Source of the DNA: JAPOKJ01 sp031421635
Lineage (GTDB): Bacteria > Pseudomonadota > Gammaproteobacteria > Burkholderiales > Burkholderiaceae_E
Reading direction: 5' to 3'
Length of the DNA: 64,000 bases
NCBI GenBank assembly: GCA_031421635.1
Contig: JANOPA010000115.1
Span: 33,016 to 97,015 of the forward strand
Positions 53,330-61,621 of this stretch are shown one piece after another. The first letter of the stretch is position 1; each line of letters opens with the position of its first letter. Below the pieces are notes generated by a model. That model saw only the letters and a list, made by a program, of their open reading frames with translations. It was not told where the DNA came from and did no database searches. The translations under genes and the position numbers were made by a program.

Positions 53330-54787
53330 TTAGTGCGCCCCTGCTGCGGCTTCCCGCTTAATACCTAGTCCGGCGATCACTCGCTCCATTTTCATAAAGC
53401 GTGAGCCTTTTACCAATAAACTACCGCGCTGCGATGTCACTTTTTCAAGCAGTGCTTCGATCGTCTCAAAATGCTCTGCGTACTGAGCTGCGGACGAACT
53501 TTCGAGATCCTGCCCGGAAGAAGTCGTGTCTGATAGGTGGCGTCGTGCGGCATTGAACACTACGACACTCGCGCGCGTTGCAAGGCCCAAGCAATACAAG
53601 CGCTGAATTCCTTGTTGCGCTGCATACTCGCCCACTTCGCGGTGGTACAGGTCGCCATGCTCGCCGACCTCGCCCATATCGCCCAACACCAATACTCTTG
53701 GCTCTGGCAAGCTCATCAGAACATCGACGGCCGCACGAACAGAATCTGGGTTCGCGTTGTAACTATCATCAATCAGCAAACGTCCCTCACCCAATTGATG
53801 ACTGACCAGGCGGCCGCTGGCAGGCCGGAAGGCCTCTAAGCCTTCGACAATCGCTTCACTCGGCACGCCAATAGCATAAGCGCTGGCAGCGGCTGCAAGC
53901 GCATTTCGTACATTGTGGCGACCGGCAATGCTGAGACGAACTCGAAGCGTCGTCTGATCCAACATCAGATTGAACTGGTTGGGATTGGCGTCGAACATTG
54001 CCCAAACTGGGAAGAGACCCGCACGCTCAGCCAAACCAAATTCAATACTGCGGCGCGTGCCAATTTGCCTGCGCCAAATTGGCGCGCAGGCGTCATCCCC
54101 TGGAAAAACGGCAATACCGTCGACCGAAAGCGCAGCGAAAGATGCCCCATTTTCAAGCGCGCTGGCTTCCACCCCGTGGAGAAACTCCTGATGCTCACGC
54201 TGCGCATTGGTCACTAAGGCCACACTTGCACAGGTATAGGTCGCCAGTTCGCCGATTTCGCCGGGATGATTTGTACCCAACTCAACCACACCGGCGAGAT
54301 GCCTTGCGCGTAGTGCCAGCAACGTTTGAGGAACGCCGATATCGTTGTTGAGATTGCCTCGGGTTGAGAGATAAGCGTTCGCTCCAAAATGGGCGCGCAA
54401 AATAGAGGCGATCATCTCCTTAGTCGTGGTTTTACCGTTACTGCCCGCGACGCTAATGAGTGGTAGACGAAACTGAAGTCGCCATGCGCGTGCAATCTCA
54501 CCGTAGGCCTTACGGGTATCGCTCACCACCAGCGCAGGCGGTTTTAGGCCTGGTATCCAACGCTCGACCATCACCACGGCCGCACCACTACGCTTGGCTT
54601 CAGGCACGAAATGATGTGCGTCGAATGCCTCCCCTTTAATGGCGACGAAAAGACTTCCCGCAGCGATGCGTCGGGTATCCGTCGAAACGCTGGTCAGCAC
54701 TTCGTCGCCACAACCAAGCAACCGGGCGCTGCTCAAAGCGGAAAACGCGTGTCGAAGTGTGACGGCCTGAGGCTTAGACATTGTCAT
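53330..54787 (-). CDS. murF: UDP-MurNAc-tripeptide--D-Ala-D-Ala ligase
   Basis: A 485-residue Mur ligase adding D-Ala-D-Ala. P-loop GSNGKTTTKEM and LIDDSYNANPDSVRAA are typical. Near residues 410-430 is a Ser-rich stretch (DTTSSGQDLESSSA) not usual in the family. It overlaps murE by 14 bp. Confidence 0.96.
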   Translation of the reverse strand: MTMSKPQAVTLRHAFSALSSARLLGCGDEVLTSVSTDTRRIAAGSLFVAIKGEAFDAHHFVPEAKRSGAAVVMVERWIPGLKPPALVVSDTRKAYGEIARAWRLQFRLPLISVAGSNGKTTTKEMIASILRAHFGANAYLSTRGNLNNDIGVPQTLLALRARHLAGVVELGTNHPGEIGELATYTCASVALVTNAQREHQEFLHGVEASALENGASFAALSVDGIAVFPGDDACAPIWRRQIGTRRSIEFGLAERAGLFPVWAMFDANPNQFNLMLDQTTLRVRLSIAGRHNVRNALAAAASAYAIGVPSEAIVEGLEAFRPASGRLVSHQLGEGRLLIDDSYNANPDSVRAAVDVLMSLPEPRVLVLGDMGEVGEHGDLYHREVGEYAAQQGIQRLYCLGLATRASVVVFNAARRHLSDTTSSGQDLESSSAAQYAEHFETIEALLEKVTSQRGSLLVKGSRFMKMERVIAGLGIKREAAAGAH

Positions 54788-56381
54788 TTCCTACTGGCTT
54801 GAACGCGCGCCGCTTGCGATGACTGGTCGGAATTTCCGGGGGTGGCGCGGGAGCACGCTTAGCCAGCGCTGACTTGGCGATTTCAACATCGGAAAATGGG
54901 TGCTTAACCCCTTCTATCTCTTGATAGTTTTCATGGCCCTTGCCGGCGATCACAACAATGTCTCGCCAAGGCATGCTAGCAAGTGTTTGCTCGATGGCGC
55001 GTTTGCGATCAGGCTCCGTCAGCCAGGGTTCCTTGCGAAGACCAGAGCGCAAATCAGACAATATTTTAAAAGGCTGCTCAAAACGCGGATTATCGCTGGT
55101 CAACACTACAAAATCGGCGAGGCCTTCGGCGAGGTTCGCCATCTGCGGGCGCTTGCTTTCATCGCGATTACCTCCGGCGCCGAAAACAATCCATAGGTCG
55201 CCACCTCGCAACAAAGCAGCCGGCCGTAAGGTATCAAGCACTTGAGCAATCGCGTCAGGCGTGTGAGCATAATCCACAATCGCGAGTGGCTTTCGATCCT
55301 CTTGAATCAACTCCATACGACCCGGGACTGGTGTGAGTTTCATCGCGAAGCCCATCACCTGCTCATAGGTCATCCCATAAGCCATCCAGGTCGACATTAC
55401 GGCGAGCAGGTTCGAGACGTTGAAACGGCCCATCAGCCCGACCTGTAATGTCTCTCTACGTCCTTGAAAATTGACATAAAAGCTCATCCCGGTTTTGAGC
55501 GGCGACATCGGGCTCGCGTAGAGCCATTGCGACTCGGGATTACGGTAGTTATTATCGAAAATACTGTAGGCGAAGAGCTTGATCCCGGCGGCGACTTCGG
55601 CTCGAATCGCTTTCACTTGGTCGTCATCCCAATTCAGAACGACTTGGCTCAAACCAGGCCAGCGAAACAGGATTTTCTTTGCCTCAAGATAATCCGCCAT
55701 TGATTGGTGGTAATCGAGATGATCCTGAGTAAAGTTTGTAAAAACAGCAGTATCAATGTCGATCTCGCCCATACGGCCTTGCTCAAGGCCAATCGATGAG
55801 GCTTCCATGGCCACATATTGAACCCCTTGGCGAACAAAGCGAGCCAGGATCGACTGAAGGGCGACCGCGTCGGGTGTCGTCAAGCCAGTTCTTATAGCGA
55901 CATCGGGCTGTCCGACGATATGGGCGCCGAGCGTGCCAATAACGGCAGCGCGATGCCCTGCCAGGTGAAAGCCTTGGGCGATCCAATGGGCGCAAGAGGT
56001 CTTGCCATTGGTACCGGTAATGGCAATTAACTTGAGCTGACGACTGGGTTGCTGGTAGTACTCAGCCGCAAGAGCCGCCGAAAGCTCGGCCAAACCGCTG
56101 ACCGCTTTCATCGGCACCGGTTCTTGGGCGCCAGGATGAGGGATTCGCCCTTCAGAGCCAGACTCCTCGTAGAGGATCGCTTTTGCGCCCTGCGAGATCG
56201 CCCGAGCAATGTAATCGCGGCCGTCACTTTGGGCACCCTTGATCGCCAAAAATACGTCGCCCGGCAGCACTCGGCGACTATCGATGGTGAGCTCGGCACC
56301 GCTGACCAGTGGATTTCCACCAAGCTGCACCTGCAACCACGCGACCAGGTCGCTCACCATCACTGGCGGAGTCGGCGTCAT
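54774..56381 (-). CDS. murE: UDP-MurNAc-L-Ala-D-Glu--meso-DAP ligase
   Basis: A 535-residue Mur ligase. P-loop GTNGKTSCAHW is present and the DNPR motif (SDNPRFEQ) marks it as specific for meso-diaminopimelate, as expected of a Gram-negative. The C-terminal 35 residues are an unusual Pro/Arg/Lys-rich tail that runs into murF. It overlaps ftsI by 1 bp. Confidence 0.96.
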   Translation of the reverse strand: MTPTPPVMVSDLVAWLQVQLGGNPLVSGAELTIDSRRVLPGDVFLAIKGAQSDGRDYIARAISQGAKAILYEESGSEGRIPHPGAQEPVPMKAVSGLAELSAALAAEYYQQPSRQLKLIAITGTNGKTSCAHWIAQGFHLAGHRAAVIGTLGAHIVGQPDVAIRTGLTTPDAVALQSILARFVRQGVQYVAMEASSIGLEQGRMGEIDIDTAVFTNFTQDHLDYHQSMADYLEAKKILFRWPGLSQVVLNWDDDQVKAIRAEVAAGIKLFAYSIFDNNYRNPESQWLYASPMSPLKTGMSFYVNFQGRRETLQVGLMGRFNVSNLLAVMSTWMAYGMTYEQVMGFAMKLTPVPGRMELIQEDRKPLAIVDYAHTPDAIAQVLDTLRPAALLRGGDLWIVFGAGGNRDESKRPQMANLAEGLADFVVLTSDNPRFEQPFKILSDLRSGLRKEPWLTEPDRKRAIEQTLASMPWRDIVVIAGKGHENYQEIEGVKHPFSDVEIAKSALAKRAPAPPPEIPTSHRKRRAFKPVGNDNV

Positions 56382-58195
56382 TACTGCGGACCTCGACTTA
56401 AAGACATAAGAGCGGGGCTGTCGCTCAATCCTAAGTCTGAGGTCTTCAGAGGTAGCATCGGCGCATCTGGCGCAACCCGTAAGGAACGCAAAGCATCATT
56501 GGTAATTCTTGCAAATATCGGTGCCGCAACATCGCCACCAAAGTAAATTTTTCCCTTCGGATCATCGATCATCACGGCCACTACCACTCTCGGTGCCGAT
56601 ACCGGTGCAAAGCCTACGAAGGAAGAGACATATTTGTTGACGTAGCGTCCGTTTTCTTGCTTGTGAGCCGTCCCAGTCTTGCCCGCAACGCGGTAGCCCT
56701 GTACGTAAGCCTTGGGGGCGGTGCCTCCGGGGCCAGCCGCCATCTCGAGCATTTTGCGCACGGCGCGAGCCGTTTCAACTTTCACCACCTGGACACCTGG
56801 GGCAGCTTGGTTCTGGCGGATCAGTGAAACCGGCAACAACTCTCCATCACGCGCGAACACGCTGTATGCCCGCGCCAGCTGAATCAAAGAGACCGACAAG
56901 CCGTGACCATAAGACATGGTGGCCTGCTCAATCGGCTTCCAGCTTTTGAAGGGTCGAATACGGCCGGCAGCCGCACCGGGGAAGCCGAGCTTCGGGGCCT
57001 GCCCCAAACCGAGATTGGCATAGAAATCCCACATTTCCTTGGGAGCCATTTGCAAGGCCATCTTAGCGGTGCCGATGTTCGAGGACTTTTGCAAAATCTC
57101 TTCAACAGTTAGCATCCCGTGCGCATGTGAATCATGAATGGTATGACTACCGATTGTCATTTTTCCCGGCGCCGTTTGAATCATCGTCAATGGCTTGACT
57201 CGCCCGGTTTCTAAGGCCAAGGCTGTGGTGAAGGGCTTCATGGTTGAGCCCGGCTCGAAGGTATCGGTCATCACCCGATTGCGCAGCTGTTGACCGCTTA
57301 GACGGCTGCGCTGATTCGGGTTGTAGGTAGGCCAATTCGCGAGCGCCAGGACTTCTCCCGTCACTACATCTAAAACCACCACGGCACCCGATTCAGCGTT
57401 GTACTCTTTCACGGCTTCTTTCAGGGCCGCAAAAGCGTGGAACTGCACCTTACTATCAATCGACAACTGCACGTCTTGGCCATTGACCGGCTCGCGCAGT
57501 GGAATGACGTCCTCCACGACCCGTCCAAGGTTATCCTTGATGACGCGTCGATGTCCGGCCTGACCCGAGAGGTCGCCGTTGAGGGCTAACTCGATTCCTT
57601 CTTGACCACGATCTTCGATATTGGTAAAGCCCACCACATGAGCCATCGTCTCGCCCTCGGGGTAGTAGCGCTTGTACTCGCGCTGGCGATGGATCCCACG
57701 AATACCAAGACTAGAGATTTGCTCCGCAATCGAGGCATCAACCTGTCTTTGGAGATACACGAAACTTCGGTCTTCATCGGACAGCTTGGCGTCCAATTCT
57801 TTCGACGAAAGATTGAGCAACTTGGCGAGTTGGATTTTTTGATCTGAGCGAGCCGCGAACTGATCGGGCTCAACCCATACCGAACTGGCAGGCAAGGAAG
57901 ACGCTAACACGGTCCCATTGCGGTCCACAATTTTGCCTCGCGAAGCGGGTAAATCAATGGTACGAGCATAGCGCGCCTCGCCCTGCTTTTGTAAGTAGCT
58001 TGTGGAGAAGGCTTGCAAATAAATCACCTTGCCCGCGAGCGCAAGAAAGCCCAGCGAAAGCCCGCCCAAGACAATTTTTGTGCGCCATTCAGGCAGCTTC
58101 ACCTTCAGTAGCGCGTTATCCCCGAAAGACCCCTTGCGCCGTGTGCTCGCACCGCCCGAGCGGATGCGACTAACGACGCGGGTGAGTTTCGCCAT
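56381..58195 (-). CDS. ftsI: Division-specific transpeptidase FtsI (PBP3)
   Basis: A 604-residue class B penicillin-binding protein. One N-terminal membrane helix (about 45-65), a PBP dimer domain and a transpeptidase domain with the three motifs STMK (in EPGSTMKPF), SSN (SSNIGTAK) and KTG (AGKTGTAHK) are visible. ATG 58195 (MAKLTRVV) is chosen; an ATG 12 bp upstream overlaps the ftsL stop and cannot be excluded. It is the beta-lactam target of septation. Confidence 0.95.
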   Translation of the reverse strand: MAKLTRVVSRIRSGGASTRRKGSFGDNALLKVKLPEWRTKIVLGGLSLGFLALAGKVIYLQAFSTSYLQKQGEARYARTIDLPASRGKIVDRNGTVLASSLPASSVWVEPDQFAARSDQKIQLAKLLNLSSKELDAKLSDEDRSFVYLQRQVDASIAEQISSLGIRGIHRQREYKRYYPEGETMAHVVGFTNIEDRGQEGIELALNGDLSGQAGHRRVIKDNLGRVVEDVIPLREPVNGQDVQLSIDSKVQFHAFAALKEAVKEYNAESGAVVVLDVVTGEVLALANWPTYNPNQRSRLSGQQLRNRVMTDTFEPGSTMKPFTTALALETGRVKPLTMIQTAPGKMTIGSHTIHDSHAHGMLTVEEILQKSSNIGTAKMALQMAPKEMWDFYANLGLGQAPKLGFPGAAAGRIRPFKSWKPIEQATMSYGHGLSVSLIQLARAYSVFARDGELLPVSLIRQNQAAPGVQVVKVETARAVRKMLEMAAGPGGTAPKAYVQGYRVAGKTGTAHKQENGRYVNKYVSSFVGFAPVSAPRVVVAVMIDDPKGKIYFGGDVAAPIFARITNDALRSLRVAPDAPMLPLKTSDLGLSDSPALMSLSRGPQ

Positions 58196-58196
58196 C

Positions 58197-58559
58197 TCAA
58201 CGCCCACCCATTGATAGGGTGGTCAATGGCGCGCTGGCGGGCTCCTTGAGAGCAGGCGCCTCACTCGATGCTGGAAGACTCGGGTTCGGAACCTTTTGTT
58301 CGAGGTGTACTAGCCGATCCGCAGGCACAGCCTGCATGTTCATATCCCTGCGCGCCTTAGCATCGATTAAGGAGGCCTTGGCGAACTGAGTCTGCTGCAA
58401 TTGCAATTCATTGGCTCGAACGTCAAGCTGCTTGGACTGGGCGCGCGCACGCTCATGCTCGACAAACAGTTTTCGAGCTCGGGCCTGAGCGGTGACCAGG
58501 GCGAGAGCACACCCCAAAAGAATGATGGCAAGAAGAATATTGAGTCGATTCAAATACAT
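58197..58559 (-). CDS. ftsL: Cell division protein FtsL
   Basis: A 120-residue bitopic protein with one N-terminal membrane helix (about 7-25) and a periplasmic coiled coil (about 32-70). It forms a complex with FtsB and FtsQ. The order rsmH-ftsL-ftsI is standard; it overlaps rsmH by 10 bp. Confidence 0.93.
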   Translation of the reverse strand: MYLNRLNILLAIILLGCALALVTAQARARKLFVEHERARAQSKQLDVRANELQLQQTQFAKASLIDAKARRDMNMQAVPADRLVHLEQKVPNPSLPASSEAPALKEPASAPLTTLSMGGR

Positions 58560-59536
58560 AATCTGGCCCCGCTGCGCAAAACGGCCGAGCGTGCACGAGG
58601 GTTTAGGTCGCGCTCAAGCTCACTCGGTAACACTTTCTTGAAAACCTCGATTTGCAGCGCATCCGTCGGCAGGCGCACTCCCGTCACTGGATGACGAGGC
58701 GCAGCCTGCATACTGTGCTGATTCAAAAACTGCTTCACGATACGATCTTCGAGAGAATGAAAACTAATCACCGCCAAGCGCCCGCCGGGCGCGAGACGGC
58801 TCAAGACATTGACTAAACCGGCCTCGAGCTCCTCAAACTCTTGATTGATGAAAATCCGTAGAGCTTGAAAGCTGCGGGTGGCCGGATCTTTGCCCATCGC
58901 CGACCGCCCTTGGCGGCCGATGATGACACCCGCCACGAGACGGGCGAGCTCGCCCGTGGTCTGTAATGCGGACTCGCCGTCGTTCCGGCAGCGAGCAACA
59001 ATCGCCTTTGCAATCTGAAAAGCAAGCCGTTCTTCCCCATAGCGCTTTAGAACCTCAGTAATGTCAGTTTCCGACGCGGCCAAAAGCCACTCTCGAACGG
59101 AGTGCCCATGGGTCGGATCCATGCGCATGTCGAGAGGGCCATCATTTTTAAAGCTGAAGCCACGCTCTGCCTGATCGAGTTGCGGCGAGGAAACGCCCAA
59201 GTCAAACAAAGCTCCATCAATCTGATTAATGCCAGCCTTATCGAGGACGCTTGCCAGCTCGGAGAAGCGGCTATGGGCAATGCTGAAACGTTCGTCGAGG
59301 CGCAGGGAGCTTTGTTCACGACCAAACTCAATGGCCTGGGGGTCACGATCCAGGGCAAATAAACGCCCCTTGGGGCCCAGTCGCTCAAGAATGGCCGCAC
59401 TATGCCCGCCGCGCCCGAAGGTGGCATCGAGAAAAACCCCGCTTGACGGCGAATTTTCGTCGACAAGCCCAAGCGCCTGAAGGCACTCGTCGAGCAGAAC
59501 TGGGCGATGAAGCTTGGGTTCATTGCGCTCAGACAT
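58550..59536 (-). CDS. rsmH: 16S rRNA m4C1402 methyltransferase RsmH
   Basis: A 328-residue SAM-dependent methyltransferase modifying C1402 in the ribosomal P site. Visible are HRPVLLDECLQAL, the SAM loop DATFGRGGHSAAILE and DLGVSSPQLDQAERGFSF. It overlaps mraZ by 8 bp. Confidence 0.96.
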   Translation of the reverse strand: MSERNEPKLHRPVLLDECLQALGLVDENSPSSGVFLDATFGRGGHSAAILERLGPKGRLFALDRDPQAIEFGREQSSLRLDERFSIAHSRFSELASVLDKAGINQIDGALFDLGVSSPQLDQAERGFSFKNDGPLDMRMDPTHGHSVREWLLAASETDITEVLKRYGEERLAFQIAKAIVARCRNDGESALQTTGELARLVAGVIIGRQGRSAMGKDPATRSFQALRIFINQEFEELEAGLVNVLSRLAPGGRLAVISFHSLEDRIVKQFLNQHSMQAAPRHPVTGVRLPTDALQIEVFKKVLPSELERDLNPRARSAVLRSGARLCI

Positions 59537-59984
59537 CCGGGTCCAGCTGCAGATTCAAAACCGACGGGGGGCGCAGTGCAGACTTCAATTCGGCCTGCTT
59601 GGCGGCCAAGTAACCGGCCTCCCAAATTTCAAAGTAACCGCCTACGCCGAGCAACATGACATCGCGCCCATCGTCCTTCAAGGTCAGGCCGAGAGGCTTG
59701 CGTAGTTCAGGCGCGATTAGAACCCTACCCGTGCCATCCATTTCGCAAGGCATGGCATTACCGAGCAACATCCGGCGAAAATCCGCAGATTCGCTAGGGA
59801 GTGCGGCGAACGTCGGGCGAATCTTTTCCCAGGCTGGGCGGGTATACATGAGCAGGCACCCGTCGTACGACAGGGTGATGGTGAGGCGGCCTTGGGCCTG
59901 CGCCATGATGATGTCGCGATGACGCGCCGGCACGGTCATACGACCCTTGCCGTCCAGAGCGAGTGCAGAACTCCCCTCGAACAT
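59529..59984 (-). CDS. mraZ: Transcriptional regulator MraZ
   Basis: A 151-residue protein with two SpoVT-AbrB-like repeats (MFEGSSALALDGKGRMTVPARHR-type N-terminus and GTGRVLIAPELR in the second). In other bacteria it binds repeats in its own promoter and represses the dcw cluster. Three GTGCA repeats lie in the promoter region here. It is the first gene of the cluster. Confidence 0.95.
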   Translation of the reverse strand: MFEGSSALALDGKGRMTVPARHRDIIMAQAQGRLTITLSYDGCLLMYTRPAWEKIRPTFAALPSESADFRRMLLGNAMPCEMDGTGRVLIAPELRKPLGLTLKDDGRDVMLLGVGGYFEIWEAGYLAAKQAELKSALRPPSVLNLQLDPDV

Positions 59985-60036
59985 CTTGACTTTGCCCCGG
60001 TTTTATCTTTGAAGCGGCCAATTCTAGCCACATAAA

Positions 60037-60061
60037 TGCACTTTTGCACACAGAATTGCAC
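60037..60061 (-). promoter_or_regulatory. Three GTGCA repeats, putative MraZ operator
   Basis: GTGCA occurs three times on the minus strand (60061-60057, 60049-60045, 60041-60037), spaced 12 and 8 bp, around the expected transcription start of mraZ. Known MraZ sites are also short direct repeats near this position, though the E. coli unit is TGGGN. Confidence 0.4.
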
Positions 60062-60088
60062 TGTAAAGAAAAAACCTGTCTCGGTCAA
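60060..60088 (-). promoter_or_regulatory. Putative mraZ (dcw cluster) promoter
   Basis: On the minus strand TTGACC (60088-60083) is followed after 17 bp by TACAGT (60065-60060). The predicted leader is about 70 nt. TAGAAT at 60026-60021 is an alternative -10 but lacks a -35. Confidence 0.5.
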
Positions 60089-60148
60089 GCCGAAAACCTG
60101 AAAACTTCAATTAGCTCAAGGACTTAGCGTAGTTTTCTAAGAATTAAA

Positions 60149-60207
60149 TTGTATCTCATAGAAAGTAAATTATCAATGAAATTAGTGGGTTGGCATTTGT
60201 ATCTCAT
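60149..60207. repeat. 11-bp direct repeat pair
   Basis: TTGTATCTCAT occurs at 60149-60159 and 60197-60207, upstream of the DUF3455 gene. The spacing is 48 bp start to start. It may be a paired regulator site or chance in AT-rich DNA. Confidence 0.5.
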
Positions 60208-60316
60208 GTGATGGTTTAAAAAAATCCAATTGTCTCTTTACTGCGTAGTACTTTATGCACCCTCTTTGTTCGCTCGCAATGAGGATGAGGTATTACAACC
60301 CACTGAGAGAGTCTCC

Positions 60317-60931
60317 ATGAAAAACCACACCGTTTCGTCAACCAAGTTGGTCCGCCACTCCACTTTAATCGCCGCGCTAGCCTCGTCTTTGGTCGCTGGC
60401 TGCGCGGGGACTTCAATGGGTGGTGCCACCCCCCAACCCGTATTTTCACAATCGGCTCTCCCTGACGCCATCAAAGTACCCGCCGGACACAAGGTCTTGA
60501 TGGAAACCGTCGGGGTAGGCGAGATTAGCTACGAATGTAGAGCTAAAGCCGCTACTAGCGCCAGCCCACCCGCTACTCCAGCCTTTGAATGGGTCTTCGT
60601 TGGCCCCCAGGCAAAACTCAATCTGCGCAGCGGCAAGACCATCGGTAAATATTTTGGCCCACCGGCAACCTGGGAAAGCCTAGACGGCTCGAAGGTAACG
60701 GGAGCCCAAGTCGCAGTATCACCTTCGCCAGCCGGTAATATCGCTTTGCAGCTTATCAAGGCTAATCCCGCTCAAGGCGCAGGGCAAATGGTCGGGGTAA
60801 GTTACATTCAAAGAGTTGCGACTCGAGGCGGTGTTACCCCTTCGATACTTTGCGAAGCTTCGAGCCTCGGTCAACGTAGCATTGTGCCTTACGAGGCTGA
60901 CTATATTTTTTGGTCGTCAGTAAGTAAATAG
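60317..60931 (+). CDS. DUF3455 lipoprotein
   Basis: A 204-residue exported protein with a lipobox-like LVAGCAGT at the end of its signal peptide. The body matches DUF3455: a central WVFVGPQAKLNLRSGKTIG, then FGPPATWESLDGS, with two cysteines likely paired. Function is unknown. ATG 60317 is chosen because GAGAGA lies upstream and the signal peptide begins there; the frame is open from 60230. Confidence 0.8.
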   Translation: MKNHTVSSTKLVRHSTLIAALASSLVAGCAGTSMGGATPQPVFSQSALPDAIKVPAGHKVLMETVGVGEISYECRAKAATSASPPATPAFEWVFVGPQAKLNLRSGKTIGKYFGPPATWESLDGSKVTGAQVAVSPSPAGNIALQLIKANPAQGAGQMVGVSYIQRVATRGGVTPSILCEASSLGQRSIVPYEADYIFWSSVSK

Positions 60932-60959
60932 GTCACATAAAGCTTTCCAGTCAAACATC

Positions 60960-61412
60960 GTGTTTAAGCATCTTTCATTCGTCCTGTGGATTTTGTTGTT
61001 CGTGATTTTTTTGCAAACTCTCAGCGTCTTGCGCGCTGACCTGCGCGGTCCTGCGCACATCCATGAACAGATCCAGAATGAATCAGTAGTACGGCGGCTG
61101 ATCGTGAGCTCACAGCCCCTGAGCAACGCAACCCCAAAGGGCGCAGGTCTACATCAGCATTCTGAGGTTGAACACCATCACCACGATTACGTGGACGATA
61201 TGGTCCTCATGCCAGAGGCCGAACGCCACCACGACGCCTTAGTGGGTGAAGAAGGCGGGAACGGTGCAGGCTCATCGCTCAACCTCACCGCGCTGGTTCA
61301 GGGCTCAAACCGCCCCAGCTGGACCGACGCCTTCCACCCCCGCCCACGCAGCATCACTAGCGTTTTTCGTGGTCGGCCCTTGGCACCGCTTGAGCGCCCG
61401 CCCACCGCCTGA
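60960..61412 (+). CDS. Small His-rich exported protein
   Basis: A 150-residue protein with an N-terminal hydrophobic segment (about 5-24), either a signal peptide or membrane anchor, and a His/Asp/Glu cluster (HQHSEVEHHHHDYVDD, then ERHHD) likely to bind metal. The C-terminus ends in Pro/Arg-rich PLERPP. I do not recognise the family with confidence; proteins of this kind often sit beside metal-related TonB receptors, as here. Start is GTG 60960. Confidence 0.65.
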   Translation: MFKHLSFVLWILLFVIFLQTLSVLRADLRGPAHIHEQIQNESVVRRLIVSSQPLSNATPKGAGLHQHSEVEHHHHDYVDDMVLMPEAERHHDALVGEEGGNGAGSSLNLTALVQGSNRPSWTDAFHPRPRSITSVFRGRPLAPLERPPTA

Positions 61413-61621
61413 GTTCTTGCGCATCGGGAATCTAAAGCTGCTAGCTCCCCTGAGGGCAATCTGGACATTCCCGTCGTGGTCAAGTCAATCCAATAGCTAT
61501 TCCTTCCGGCATAGTACCCGGCAGGTTGAAGTGCGCTATTCGAGTGCGTGCGCAAGTGCGCGGCTTGTTCCCTCCCTATTGTTGAAGTGCCCGACCAGTG
61601 AATGGTCGCTAGGAGTTTCAC

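Larger units (their letters stand above)
59985..60316. other. AT-rich divergent region between mraZ and the DUF3455 gene
   Basis: This 332-bp stretch holds no convincing gene. It carries the mraZ promoter and repeats, and an 11-bp direct repeat TTGTATCTCAT (60149-60159 and 60197-60207) that could serve the DUF3455 gene. It is more AT-rich by eye than its surroundings. Confidence 0.55.
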
